Assembly: GCA_019238055.1 (NCBI GenBank) | Contig: JAFAOB010000327.1 | Span: forward strand, 1 to 35,367 | Origin: Alphaproteobacteria bacterium | GTDB lineage: Bacteria; Pseudomonadota; Alphaproteobacteria; ATCC43930; CGMCC-115725 | Reading direction: 5' to 3' | DNA length: 35,367 nucleotides | In this document: positions 1 through 9,370 of the stretch, piece after piece | Layout: each line of letters opens with the position of its first letter | How positions within the stretch are numbered: position 1 is the stretch's first letter | The notes under the pieces: model-generated | Seen by the model: the letters and a program-made list of their open reading frames with translations, nothing else | What the model was told of the DNA's origin: nothing | Databases searched by the model: none | Made by a program: the position numbers and the translations under genes

Positions 1-2
1 TG

Positions 3-563
3 GCACCCGATCTTTATGCCCGCAAGGGCGGACCGTCCGACCCGAACAACATGGCGACGGTTATGCCGGTCATGTTCGGCAAAGAAGATGCCGAGGCGGT
101 GCGGGATCTCGAAGCCGCAGCAACGCATCTGCGCGACCTGCCGGGAGCGACCGGCAAGATCGGGGCGATCGGCTTTTGCTCGGGCGGGCGCCAGACCCTG
201 CTATTCGCGTGCAGCAGCGACAAGGTCAACGCCGCCGTCGATTGCTGGGGCGGCTTCATCCATCGCGCCACCCCCGACGCCGAAACGACGCCGGCGCGGC
301 CAAAGGCAATTCTCGACATGGTCAGCCAACTGCACTGCCCGCTGTTTGCGGTGTTTGGCGAGGAAGATCAGAACCCAAGCGTGGCGCAATCCGAGGACTT
401 GAAAAAGCGCGCCGAGGCCGCCGGCAAGGACGTGACAATCAAGGTTTACAAAAACGCCGGCCACGCTTTCCTCGCCGATTACCGGCCGAGCTACCGCGAG
501 GGCCCGGCGACCGAGCTGTGGGCCGATGCCGTCGCATTTTTCAACAAGCACCTGAAGGGCTGA
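3..563 (+). CDS. Dienelactone hydrolase family protein (5' end truncated by window)
   Basis: Frame is open from base 3 (APDLYARKGGPSDPNN then the ATG at 51). GFCSGGR nucleophile-elbow-like motif with Cys, and a C-terminal GHAF His motif, typical of the DLH family. Confidence 0.85.
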   Translation, partial: APDLYARKGGPSDPNNMATVMPVMFGKEDAEAVRDLEAAATHLRDLPGATGKIGAIGFCSGGRQTLLFACSSDKVNAAVDCWGGFIHRATPDAETTPARPKAILDMVSQLHCPLFAVFGEEDQNPSVAQSEDLKKRAEAAGKDVTIKVYKNAGHAFLADYRPSYREGPATELWADAVAFFNKHLKG

Positions 564-686
564 TCGGTCGAGGCGAGCCGACAATTCTTGCTGGAAGCCC
601 GTCACTCCGAACGCGGGGTGATGGGCCCGCCCTTTCGTGCATTGCCCTATCCGGGGCGCTGGCTGGTACGAACGCGCAATTCGGCT

Positions 687-1463
687 TCAGTGCTGCAGGA
701 CCAGGTAGAGCGAGAGCGCCAGCATCACGATGCCGCCGGCGCGGGCAATCCATTGCCCCGCGGGAAGCAGCTTCTCGATGAGCACAAAGACGGCGATCGC
801 CGCCATCCATAAGAGGCTCATGATGCCGGCGGCAAACAACAGCGCCATCAAGCCCCAGCAGCAGCCGACGCAAAAAAGCCCGTGCTCCCATCCCATCCGC
901 AACGCGCCGGCGCTGCCATCGCGCCAATGATGGAGCACAAAATCAAAGGGCGAGCGGCAATGCCTGAGGCATGTGGATTTGAGAGGGGTTAGCTGATACA
1001 GCCCGGCCGCGCCAAGGATCACGGCGGCTAGACCCGGAGCCAGCGCCTGCGTCGCCGGCGACATCAGCGCGGCGCGCTCGAGCCCCCAATCGGCGAGCAT
1101 TGCAACCGCGCCGAACACGCCCCAGGCGATCAGATATCCCGCGGCAAACACGGCAGTCGGGACAAAGGGCTTGCGGCGCTCGCGCTTGCGCCGGTTGATC
1201 GTAGCAAAGGTCATGATCATCGGTGCTGCCGATGGCAGCATCATCGCCGGCATCATCACCCACCAGAGCAGGAAATTGAGCGCGAAGTCGGCGGCACTCC
1301 ATGGCGCGAAGGTCGCCGGCATCAGCCCGGCCATCGCCGCCATCGGCCTCATCTGCAAGTAAAGATAAAGCCATGACAGCAACGTGACGATGGCGAGCGC
1401 CGCAGCAATTACGGCGCGGTCACGGCTGAGCAGCGCGTTGTGGTCGCGAACTAAGCCGACCAT
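687..1463 (-). CDS. DUF2182 family predicted metal-binding integral membrane protein
   Basis: 258 aa, multiple TM segments, MMPAMMLPSAAPMI and GLFCVGCCWGLMALLFAAGIMSLLWM motifs; overlaps the upstream DUF1326-like ORF. Confidence 0.8.
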   Translation of the reverse strand: MVGLVRDHNALLSRDRAVIAAALAIVTLLSWLYLYLQMRPMAAMAGLMPATFAPWSAADFALNFLLWWVMMPAMMLPSAAPMIMTFATINRRKRERRKPFVPTAVFAAGYLIAWGVFGAVAMLADWGLERAALMSPATQALAPGLAAVILGAAGLYQLTPLKSTCLRHCRSPFDFVLHHWRDGSAGALRMGWEHGLFCVGCCWGLMALLFAAGIMSLLWMAAIAVFVLIEKLLPAGQWIARAGGIVMLALSLYLVLQH

Positions 1464-2074
1464 GCAAAAGGCGCGAAATGCCCGTTATTGCCTCTGCCGC
1501 TCAGATCGAGATCGAGGCCAAAGCCCCCGACGCGGGTTTCGCTCGACCGCGCCAAGGCCAGGCGCCGGTTTGCCGGATGACCCGTGTTGTCGATGTAGAG
1601 CGGCTCTCCGCTGCGATTGCGCGACAGCACGCCGTCGATTTCGAACGACGCGATGTCGGGGATCACGACGCGGCGCTTGAACCCGGTGATCGTCAAATCG
1701 ATCGGCTTGAATTCAATGCCGCGGAAATCGCCGACCAAGTTCTGCCGGATAAAGCCGGGCGGGCCGCCAGCATCACCGCCAACAATGGCGGCCAATGCCT
1801 GACGCTGGTCGGGGCTGGCGGCGGTGTCGACAACCCCGGCAAAAATCCAATTGCCGTCGGCCATGACTTTGCCCGACCGGATCACCAGCGCGAATTTGAG
1901 CCCGGCGAGCGGGACAGGGCCGCTTTCGCCCTCGTCGATCCGGAACGCCATCACCGCGGTGCAATGATCGTGCGTTGCCGGCCCCTGCGGGTTCGTATAA
2001 ATGCACGGACACAGATAGTCGCAATTGCAACTTTCCATGTACTCCCCGCGCATCTTCCATGTCTGCTCCGGCAT
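1451..2074 (-). CDS. DUF1326 family protein
   Basis: 207 aa with N-terminal ESCNCDYLCPC cysteine cluster characteristic of DUF1326; stop overlaps the start of the DUF2182 gene by 13 bp. Confidence 0.8.
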   Translation of the reverse strand: MPEQTWKMRGEYMESCNCDYLCPCIYTNPQGPATHDHCTAVMAFRIDEGESGPVPLAGLKFALVIRSGKVMADGNWIFAGVVDTAASPDQRQALAAIVGGDAGGPPGFIRQNLVGDFRGIEFKPIDLTITGFKRRVVIPDIASFEIDGVLSRNRSGEPLYIDNTGHPANRRLALARSSETRVGGFGLDLDLSGRGNNGHFAPFAWSA

Positions 2075-2254
2075 ATCTTAGCCCCAACGAAGGCACGCAA
2101 CTGCGCGTCGCGAATTTTGGCCCGCAGCCTGGCCGAACCGCACTCGCATCCTAGCCCAACTCCAATCCGACTTGAAACCGATCGCTGCCGATGTTGCGAC
2201 CACCTCCGGATGGCTGCCGCCGGCGGTTCTCCCCTCCAGCCGCGGCGGTCGGCT

Positions 2255-3148
2255 CTATCGCGGACCTTCGATCAGGTCGCGCAAGGCCTGCACGACCGCG
2301 TGCGGGGTTTCCCGCGACAGAAAATGGCCAGCCACCGGGACCACCCGGCGGTCGTAGCGGTCGGTAAAATGCATGGCGTGGCCCACCGATTGTTCCACCG
2401 GCGATACGCCATCAGCCGCTCCATGCAAAACGATCGTCGGCGCCGCGATCGGCGGTTGCACCGCGAGCCGCTGTTCGAGCGGCTCCAAGACCGGATCACC
2501 CGGCGCATTGCGATGGCGGTGGCGGTAGGACTGGATCGTCACTGCGACAAAATCGGGATTGTCAAAGCTCGCCGCGGTCGCGTCGAACGTAGCATCGTCA
2601 AACCGCCAGTTCGGCGACCACAAACGCCATAGCAGGCGGGCGAGGTCGCGCCGGTTGGCCTCGAGCCCGGCGTGGCCGCGCTCGGTCTGTAAATACCATT
2701 GGTACCACATCCGGTGTTCTTGCGCCGCCGCGGCCGGGAGCCCTGCGAGGGCGATGTTCTGGATGTTGTACCCGCCGATCGACACCAGACCGCGCACCCG
2801 CTCGGGCCAGAGTGCGGCGACAACGCAGGCGGCGCGCCCGCCCCAGTCATAGCCGGCGAGATACGTGTCGGGGATGCCGAGAGCATCGAGAAAATCCTTG
2901 AGATCGGTGCCGAGCGCCGCTTGCTGACCCGAGCGCGGCGTGTCTCGGTGCAGAAACCGCGTCGGCCCATAACCACGCAGCCACGGCACGAGCACCCGGC
3001 ATCCCTCAGCCGCCAGCGCTGGCGCCACGTCGTCCCAATCGTGCGGGTCCGACGGCCAGCCGTGCAGCAAAACAACCGGCGTTCCGTCGTCCGGCCCATT
3101 CTCGTCGTAGCCGATATCGAGCGTAGCAGTGCGGATTGTGCGAAACAT
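2255..3148 (-). CDS. Alpha/beta hydrolase (epoxide hydrolase/dehalogenase-like)
   Basis: VVLLHGWPSDPHDWDDV oxyanion motif, LAGYDWGGRAACVVA nucleophile elbow (Asp type), C-terminal GHFLSRE His. Start taken at MFRTIRTATLDIGYDENG (3148), which avoids overlap with the next gene. Confidence 0.85.
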   Translation of the reverse strand: MFRTIRTATLDIGYDENGPDDGTPVVLLHGWPSDPHDWDDVAPALAAEGCRVLVPWLRGYGPTRFLHRDTPRSGQQAALGTDLKDFLDALGIPDTYLAGYDWGGRAACVVAALWPERVRGLVSIGGYNIQNIALAGLPAAAAQEHRMWYQWYLQTERGHAGLEANRRDLARLLWRLWSPNWRFDDATFDATAASFDNPDFVAVTIQSYRHRHRNAPGDPVLEPLEQRLAVQPPIAAPTIVLHGAADGVSPVEQSVGHAMHFTDRYDRRVVPVAGHFLSRETPHAVVQALRDLIEGPR

Positions 3149-3158
3149 CGGCCCACCT

Positions 3159-4499
3159 TCATATTTCGCCGCCAAGCCAGTCGAGGGTAGGTTCGTCTTC
3201 GAGATGCTGCAGCCGCTCGAACAATATCGCGGCTCTTCCCTCACCGAGCGCGCCGCGAGTCAGCCGCAGGAATTTATCCTCGAGATCGGTTGGCGCCAGC
3301 GTGCCGTCCTCGATCCGCGCGGCCAAGCGCTGGTCGCCTTTCAGGTCGATCGTGACCGTCGTTGCTCCGGCCCCGTGGCCCGTCGTGTTTGAGACAGCCT
3401 CAACCGTCACCCGGCGGCACAAAGCGCGGATATCGGGATCATCGAGCGCGCCCTCGGCAAAGGATTCGGGATTGCGCGGGTCGCGATAGACCGCCAAGGC
3501 CGCGCAAAACGGAACACTATATTGCGCCATCATCAGGTCGGCGGGCTCGGGGATGTTGTGCAATGTCGCCATGCGCTCGCTGCCGGTGATCGCGAGGTCC
3601 TCGACATCGGCGCCGGCAAAGCCGTAATCGGCCTGCAATTGCGTGATCGCCTTGACTGCAGCATGGGCGTTGATGTGGCATGGATAGCGCTTCAACGCGA
3701 TGCTGCTGGTTTCCCAATGCTCGCCGAGCCCCTTGGTCAGCTCGGCGACATCCCATTCGCGGCAAAATACGGCGAGAAACCCAAAAGGTCCTTCGAGCAC
3801 AGTGTCGGGGGCGGTAAAGCCGTCCTGCGCGAGGCTCGCAGCGAGGACACCGCCTTCCGATGCCCGCCCCAGATGCAGCCGCTTGACCATGCCGCCCCGC
3901 CCGGCGCGGGCAAATTCAAGCAATCCGCAGGCGAGCGATCCGGCAATGCCGAGTGCCATCGCCATTCGCTCGGCGTCAAGCCGCAGGAGGTGCCCGCTGG
4001 CAATGGCGCCGCCAAACGGGCCGGTATTGCCTGGCGCGTGAAAGCCGCGCTGTTCGTTGGTATGACCGGTAGCGCGACCGATCCGCACCATAACCTCGCA
4101 ACCGGCGACAAAAGCCGCGATCAGCGCGCGGCCGCCGAGGCCCTGTTGCTGGGCCAATGCGAGTGCTGGCGGCAACAATGTCGCGCCGGGATGAACACCG
4201 GCGCCGGGTCGGGTCAGGCTGTCGAGCTCGAAGGCATGGGCGAGCGCACCATTGGAGAGCGCCGCCGCAGGTGCCGTCACACTCGGCCTGCCGGCGCCGA
4301 GGATATGGCATTTGCCGCCCGGCCCGGTGCACTCGGCGTAAGCGATGACGATGCGGCTCCACGGCAAACCGGCGCCGCAGATGATCGCCGCCACCGTATC
4401 GGCGATGCACTCTTTCGCCCGGGTGACGATCTCGCTCGGCAGATCCTCATAACGAAGCGCTGCCGCATATTGCGCCAGCCGAACCGTCTCCTGCACCAT
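3159..4499 (-). CDS. MmgE/PrpD family protein (2-methylcitrate dehydratase-like)
   Basis: 446 aa with YEDLPSEIVTRAKECIADTVAAIICG N-terminus, LSNGALAHAFELDSL, and KRYPCHINAHAAVKAI typical of MmgE/PrpD. Confidence 0.9.
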   Translation of the reverse strand: MVQETVRLAQYAAALRYEDLPSEIVTRAKECIADTVAAIICGAGLPWSRIVIAYAECTGPGGKCHILGAGRPSVTAPAAALSNGALAHAFELDSLTRPGAGVHPGATLLPPALALAQQQGLGGRALIAAFVAGCEVMVRIGRATGHTNEQRGFHAPGNTGPFGGAIASGHLLRLDAERMAMALGIAGSLACGLLEFARAGRGGMVKRLHLGRASEGGVLAASLAQDGFTAPDTVLEGPFGFLAVFCREWDVAELTKGLGEHWETSSIALKRYPCHINAHAAVKAITQLQADYGFAGADVEDLAITGSERMATLHNIPEPADLMMAQYSVPFCAALAVYRDPRNPESFAEGALDDPDIRALCRRVTVEAVSNTTGHGAGATTVTIDLKGDQRLAARIEDGTLAPTDLEDKFLRLTRGALGEGRAAILFERLQHLEDEPTLDWLGGEI

Positions 4500-4590
4500 G
4501 CCCGCCCCTCCTGCAATTCGCGCGACATCTTAACCAGGTCGCGGCCGAATTGCCGAATCGCCAACCCTCAACGCGCCGGCGACAAGGCGA

Positions 4591-5805
4591 TCAGAGCGGC
4601 AAACCCTGCACGAGGCGCGGCAGCTTGCCGGTAATCCCCATCGCATCCCGCATCAGAAAGCGCTTCAGCGGCGGCACACGGTTAACAGCGGCCAAGCCCA
4701 GGTCACGGATCAACCGCAGCGGCGCCAAGGTATTTGAGAACAGCCGGTTCAAACCGTCGGTCACGGCCGCCAGCAGCACCGCATCAAAGCGGCGCCATGA
4801 TTGATAGCGCTCAAGCAGCGCATCGTCGCCGATATCGAGCCCGAGCCGGCGCGTATCGACGATCAGCTCGGCGAGTGCCGCCACGTCGCGGATGCCGAGG
4901 TTGAGACCCTGCCCGGCGATCGGATGGATGACATGCACGGCCTCCCCAACCAGCGCGAGCCGGCGGTCGATGTAACGCTCGGCCAACATCAAGAAGACCG
5001 GGTAAGACCAGCGCGGGCCGACCGGCTCGACCAACCCGAGAAAATCTCCGAACCGGGCTCGGAGCTCGGCGGTAAAGGCAGCATCGGGAAGCGCCATGAT
5101 CCGCTTCGCCAAGTCTTCGCGTTCGGTCCAGACGATCGACGAGCGGTTGCCGGTCATCGGCAGGACCGCGAACGGCCCAGACGGCAGGAAATGCTCGACC
5201 GCGATGCCCGCATGTGGGCGCTCGTGGCGCACTGTCGTTACGATTGCGGTCTGCCGATAGCGCCACTCGATCGTGCGAATCCCGGCCGCGCGGCGCAATG
5301 GCGAATTTGCGCCATCGGCGGCGGCGATCAGGCGTCCCGTCATCCGGCGCCCGTCGGCAAGGGCTGCGGTTGCCGCACCGGGCGCGGTTTCAACCGCGTT
5401 GACTTCGAGCGGCGCCAACAGCGTCAACCGTGGCAGCGCGCGCGCATGCTCGAGCAAGGCGCGGCGCAGCACTTGGTTCTCGACGATCCAGCCGAGCGGC
5501 GCATCGCTGCCGAGCTCGCGATGATCGTAGTGCAGGAATAGCGGCGCGTTATCGTCCGCGACGCGGATTTCAAGGATCGGCTCGGCCTCCGAGGCGATCG
5601 CCGGCCACAGCCCGACTGCACTCAACACCTGTTGCGAGCCGTAGGCCAGCGCCGAGCTGCGGCCGTCAAAGCCCGTTGCCGACATGACGGCAGGGTCCTG
5701 TCGATCGACGACGGCGCAGGCCAGGCCGGCGCCGGCACAAGCGATCCCGAGCATGAGCCCGTTCAGCCCACCGCCAGCAATCAGCAGCTCAAAATCGTCG
5801 GTCAT
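4591..5805 (-). CDS. UbiH/UbiF/VisC/COQ6-family FAD-dependent hydroxylase (ubiquinone biosynthesis)
   Basis: GGGLNGLMLGIACAGAG FAD motif, ADGANSPLRRAAGI, LVGEAVHVIHPIAGQGLNLGIRDVAAL motif of UbiH/COQ6 hydroxylases. Confidence 0.88.
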   Translation of the reverse strand: MTDDFELLIAGGGLNGLMLGIACAGAGLACAVVDRQDPAVMSATGFDGRSSALAYGSQQVLSAVGLWPAIASEAEPILEIRVADDNAPLFLHYDHRELGSDAPLGWIVENQVLRRALLEHARALPRLTLLAPLEVNAVETAPGAATAALADGRRMTGRLIAAADGANSPLRRAAGIRTIEWRYRQTAIVTTVRHERPHAGIAVEHFLPSGPFAVLPMTGNRSSIVWTEREDLAKRIMALPDAAFTAELRARFGDFLGLVEPVGPRWSYPVFLMLAERYIDRRLALVGEAVHVIHPIAGQGLNLGIRDVAALAELIVDTRRLGLDIGDDALLERYQSWRRFDAVLLAAVTDGLNRLFSNTLAPLRLIRDLGLAAVNRVPPLKRFLMRDAMGITGKLPRLVQGLPL

Positions 5806-5863
5806 TCGGCACCCTTGTCAGGATCAGCTGACCTAAGCCGGGCCGCGATCCTGCCTACACCCC

Positions 5864-6340
5864 TCACCCCCGCGGCCTCGGGCGAAGCGCTTGTCGGAAC
5901 GCCTGCGGCATTGTCAGGCTCGGCCGCGCCTCGCAGAGCTGCATGACCTTCGCGATGTTGCCGCTGATACGGCTGACATCGATGACGTGAATCCCGGCCT
6001 TCGCCGCAAGATAGCCATAGTAAAACATCGCCGCAGATGCGCGATCCTCGTCGGAGGCTCGCAGCAGATCGGCGCAGCGGACCCGGTCCACATCCCATCG
6101 ATGCGGTGCGACCTGGGCTTCCGAGGGCTGCGGAGCGGCCGCTGGCGGGGCCGGGGCGGCCGGAGGCGATGCCGGAGCAGTCGCTGGTGGCGGCGGAGCG
6201 GCCGGTGGTGATGCCGGAGCAGTGGGTGCTGGCTGCGGAGCGGCTGCCGGTCCGGTCGTCGCCTGGGCGCTGGCCTGGGACTGCGGGAGGCAGGCAAAGC
6301 AACACAGCGCTAGCAGTGCCGACGAGATTCGACTTGTCAT
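5864..6340 (-). CDS. Exported Pro/Ala-rich protein with HdeA/HdeB-like C-terminal domain
   Basis: Signal peptide MTSRISSALLALCCFACLPQSQASA from 6340; Pro/Ala-rich linker; C-terminal VRCADLL...FYYGYLAAKAG...KVMQLCEARP with two Cys, as in HdeA-like proteins. Confidence 0.65.
   Translation of the reverse strand: MTSRISSALLALCCFACLPQSQASAQATTGPAAAPQPAPTAPASPPAAPPPPATAPASPPAAPAPPAAAPQPSEAQVAPHRWDVDRVRCADLLRASDEDRASAAMFYYGYLAAKAGIHVIDVSRISGNIAKVMQLCEARPSLTMPQAFRQALRPRPRG
6154..6250. repeat. 42-bp tandem repeat inside the HdeA-like CDS (two full units plus a partial third)
   Basis: Units at 6154-6195 and 6196-6237 share ...CGGCCGG.GG.GATGCCGGAGCAGT.G.TG...; a partial third unit GAGCGGCTGCCGG begins at 6238. 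Encodes 14-aa PTAPASPPAAP-type repeats. Confidence 0.7.
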
Positions 6341-6380
6341 TGGTCCCCCAGAATCGAAACCCGCAGCCGAATGACTGCTC

Positions 6381-6692
6381 TCAGTAACAGGCTCCCGACG
6401 CGCGCGCAGCACCGCGGCGAGCCGCCCCGGCAATGCCTCCAACGGCCGCCCCGATCGCCGCCCCTCGCCCGGCATTGCCGCCAATCGCGCCGAAGAGAGC
6501 ACCGCCCGCGGCTCCTCGTGCCGCCCCCGACACTGGCCCCGGAGTTACCGCCGGGCATGGCGGCGAAGCATAGCCGGGCGGCGGCGGATAGTAGCCCGGC
6601 GGCCGGTAATATTGTGCGCGCACGGGTCCGACCAGTACAGCGAGCACTGTAATCGCGCCGCAGAGCAAACGCGCGAAACGAAGCATTTCCAT
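6381..6692 (-). CDS. Glycine-zipper family exported small protein
   Basis: Signal sequence MEMLRFARLLCGAITVLAVLVGPVRAQ, Tyr/Pro-rich segment, then GAARGAAGGALFGAIGGNAGRGAAIGAAVGGIAGAARRG glycine-zipper repeats. Confidence 0.6.
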   Translation of the reverse strand: MEMLRFARLLCGAITVLAVLVGPVRAQYYRPPGYYPPPPGYASPPCPAVTPGPVSGAARGAAGGALFGAIGGNAGRGAAIGAAVGGIAGAARRGAARASGACY

Positions 6693-6820
6693 GTCCTTCA
6701 GGAGATCGCAGCAGAGATTGAAGGCAATGCTAGCCTTCGCGCTCGCGGCATGCAATCGCTCGCCAGCGCAAGGCAGGGCCTGGTGGAGTCAGGCCTCAAT
6801 CTCTCCTGGTCGCGAGGCGA

Positions 6821-6850
6821 TTGGCCGCGACATGCGGATCGGGATATTAT
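6821..6850 (+). promoter_or_regulatory. Candidate sigma70-type promoter upstream of ftsK
   Basis: TTGGCC (6821-6826), 18-nt spacer, TATTAT (6845-6850), 75 nt before the ATG at 6926. Sequence match only. Confidence 0.3.
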
Positions 6851-6925
6851 GGGATGAGGCTTTGCGCGGAATCGGTGTACCACGGGCCGCACAGGGTTGG
6901 GGGACGGACCGGCATCGGGGGAAGC

Positions 6926-9340
6926 ATGGCGAGATCGATCGGTTTTCGCGCGGGTCCCAGCTCGCGCCAATTTCGCGCCTGGACGGAAATAGCGGCCGCC
7001 GTGAAGCGGCGATTATACGAAACGCTCGGTTTTGCCTTGTTGCTGTTGGCATTGCTGATCGCGGCAACGCTTTTTTCCTATAACCCGGGGGATCCGTCGC
7101 TGGATACGGCAATCGACCGCGCGCCACGCAATCTGCTCGGCGGCGATGGCGCGGTTTTTGCCGATTTGCTGCGCCAAAGCCTTGGGTTTGCGGCCTTTGT
7201 GATCCCGGTCGTGCTGATTGGATGGTCATTGCGTTTGATGCTCGATCACCCGCTGCAATCGCTGTGGCTGAAGCTCGGCTTATTGCCGCTGGCGCTGGTT
7301 ATCGCGTCGCTGGCGTTGTCGGTCCTCGGGAATGGCGAAGTATCCGATGGAATCGGCTATGGCGGGATGCTGGGTTGGGCAATGCAACGATTGGTCCAGC
7401 GGGCCGGCTTCGGCCGGTTCGCCCTTCCCATGGCAATGGGCGCGGCCGCCGGGCTCGGCTTGTTGCTGTTGCTGATTCTTGGGGTGTCTCGACGAGAGTG
7501 GGCCAAGCTGAGCCGCGGCGTCGGCCGATTTGCGGCACTGTCCGGACGCGGAACCATGCGTGCAGCGGGTTTTGGGGAACGAATGTTGCGTCGCTGGGGG
7601 CAGGCCCGCTTCCGGGACGGCGCAATTCCCGCTGACGCTAAGCCACGATCGGGCAGGGTTGTCACGGCGTTGCCGGACCGGCGCGAACCGCGCATGGATC
7701 GCGCCACAACGCCGGAGGCTCCCGCAGCCGATCACGAGCGCGGCAGCCTCGTGCGCTTCATATCGCCACAGGGGCGTCGAGCTGCACCGGGACGGTTGGG
7801 CGAGGAAGAGCGTCAGCCCAAACTCGACCTCGTGCTGGATAACGAACCAGTGCTGCCCGCTCTCGACCTGCTGGTCAAGGCGCCCTTGGTCAAGACCGCG
7901 ACGATCGACGAGGACGCACTCGAAAAGAACGCGCGGATGCTCGAAACCGTGCTCGAGGATTACGGGGTGCGCGGGCAAATCGTGCAGGTTCGCCCGGGGC
8001 CGGTTGTCACCTTGTACGAACTCGAACCGGCGCCTGGGATCAAAGCATCGCGAGTTATCGGCCTCGCCGACGACATCGCACGCTCGATGAGCGCCATCTC
8101 GGTGCGCGTCGCTGTCGTTCCGGGCCGCAGCGTGATCGGCATTGAATTGCCAAACCGCAAAGCCGAGACGGTCTATTTGCGCGAACTGCTCGATTCGCCG
8201 GTCTACGAAAATTACCCAGACCGCCTGGCGCTGGTTCTGGGTAAGGATATATCCGGCGAACCGGTTCTGGCTGATCTCGCCAAAATGCCGCACCTGCTGA
8301 TCGCCGGCACCACCGGATCGGGCAAATCGGTCGGCATCAATACGATGATTCTATCGATCCTCTATCGGATGCCGCCCGACCGCTGCAAGTTCATCATGGT
8401 CGATCCGAAAATGCTGGAATTGTCGGTCTATGATGGCATTCCGCATCTGCTCGCCCCGGTCGTCACCGACCCGAGAAAGGCGGTGCTCGCGCTCAAATGG
8501 GTCGTGCGCGAGATGGAAACGCGCTATCGCAAAATGTCGAAACTCGGCGTGCGCAATATCGACGGCTTCAACGCTCGGGTGGCCGAAGCGGCGGCTAAAG
8601 GCGAGAACCTGATCCGCAAGGTCCAGACCGGCTTCGACGAGGAGACCGGCCGGCCGATCTTTGAGGACGAACCATTCGACCCCGCCGAATTGCCGCTGAT
8701 CATCGTCGTTGTCGACGAGATGGCCGATCTGATGCTGGTCGCCGGCAAGGAGATCGAAGCGGCGATCCAGCGTCTGGCCCAGATGGCGCGCGCCGCGGGA
8801 ATTCACATCATTATGGCGACACAGCGCCCGTCGGTCGATGTTATCACCGGCACGATCAAGGCGAATTTCCCTACCCGTATCAGCTTTCAGGTTACGTCGA
8901 AGATTGACAGCCGCACGATCCTTGGCGAGGGCGGCGCCGAGCAGCTGCTGGGCCGCGGCGACATGCTTTACATGGCGGGCGGCGGCCGGATTACTCGCGT
9001 CCACGGTCCGTTTGTTTCAGACGAGGAGGTCGAGCGGGTCGTCTCGTTTCTGAAGGCGCGCGGCGAGCCCGAGTACATCGACGACATCACCGAAGACGAT
9101 GACGGGCTCGTGGACTCACTGTTGAGCGAGGAGGACAGCGACTCGGCTGACATGCTGTATCGACAGGCGGTTGCCATTGTCTGCCGCGAGCGCAAAGCCT
9201 CGACGAGCTTTGTGCAGCGTCATTTGCAGATCGGCTACAACCGCGCCGCGCGGATCATCGAGCGGATGGAAGCGGAAGGCGTCGTCAGCGCCGCCAATCA
9301 TGTCGGCAAACGCGAGGTCCTGGCGCGGGTGGGCGAATAA
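6926..9340 (+). CDS. ftsK: DNA translocase FtsK
   Basis: N-terminal TM segments, LIAGTTGSGKSVGINTMILSILY Walker A, LPLIIVVVDEMADLMLVAGKE Walker B, IIMATQRPSVDVITGTIKANFPTRISFQV, C-terminal gamma (winged-helix) domain STSFVQRHLQIGYNRAARIIERME. Confidence 0.95.
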   Translation: MARSIGFRAGPSSRQFRAWTEIAAAVKRRLYETLGFALLLLALLIAATLFSYNPGDPSLDTAIDRAPRNLLGGDGAVFADLLRQSLGFAAFVIPVVLIGWSLRLMLDHPLQSLWLKLGLLPLALVIASLALSVLGNGEVSDGIGYGGMLGWAMQRLVQRAGFGRFALPMAMGAAAGLGLLLLLILGVSRREWAKLSRGVGRFAALSGRGTMRAAGFGERMLRRWGQARFRDGAIPADAKPRSGRVVTALPDRREPRMDRATTPEAPAADHERGSLVRFISPQGRRAAPGRLGEEERQPKLDLVLDNEPVLPALDLLVKAPLVKTATIDEDALEKNARMLETVLEDYGVRGQIVQVRPGPVVTLYELEPAPGIKASRVIGLADDIARSMSAISVRVAVVPGRSVIGIELPNRKAETVYLRELLDSPVYENYPDRLALVLGKDISGEPVLADLAKMPHLLIAGTTGSGKSVGINTMILSILYRMPPDRCKFIMVDPKMLELSVYDGIPHLLAPVVTDPRKAVLALKWVVREMETRYRKMSKLGVRNIDGFNARVAEAAAKGENLIRKVQTGFDEETGRPIFEDEPFDPAELPLIIVVVDEMADLMLVAGKEIEAAIQRLAQMARAAGIHIIMATQRPSVDVITGTIKANFPTRISFQVTSKIDSRTILGEGGAEQLLGRGDMLYMAGGGRITRVHGPFVSDEEVERVVSFLKARGEPEYIDDITEDDDGLVDSLLSEEDSDSADMLYRQAVAIVCRERKASTSFVQRHLQIGYNRAARIIERMEAEGVVSAANHVGKREVLARVGE

Positions 9341-9370
9341 GCGCAATTGACGCGGACGATCCGCGACCTC

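Noticed and set aside
1478-2632. 384-aa plus-strand ORF
   Set aside because: Shadow ORF across the DUF1326 and alpha/beta hydrolase genes; no recognisable domain.
3522-4634. 370-aa plus-strand ORF
   Set aside because: Shadow of the MmgE/PrpD gene, which has clear family motifs on the minus strand.
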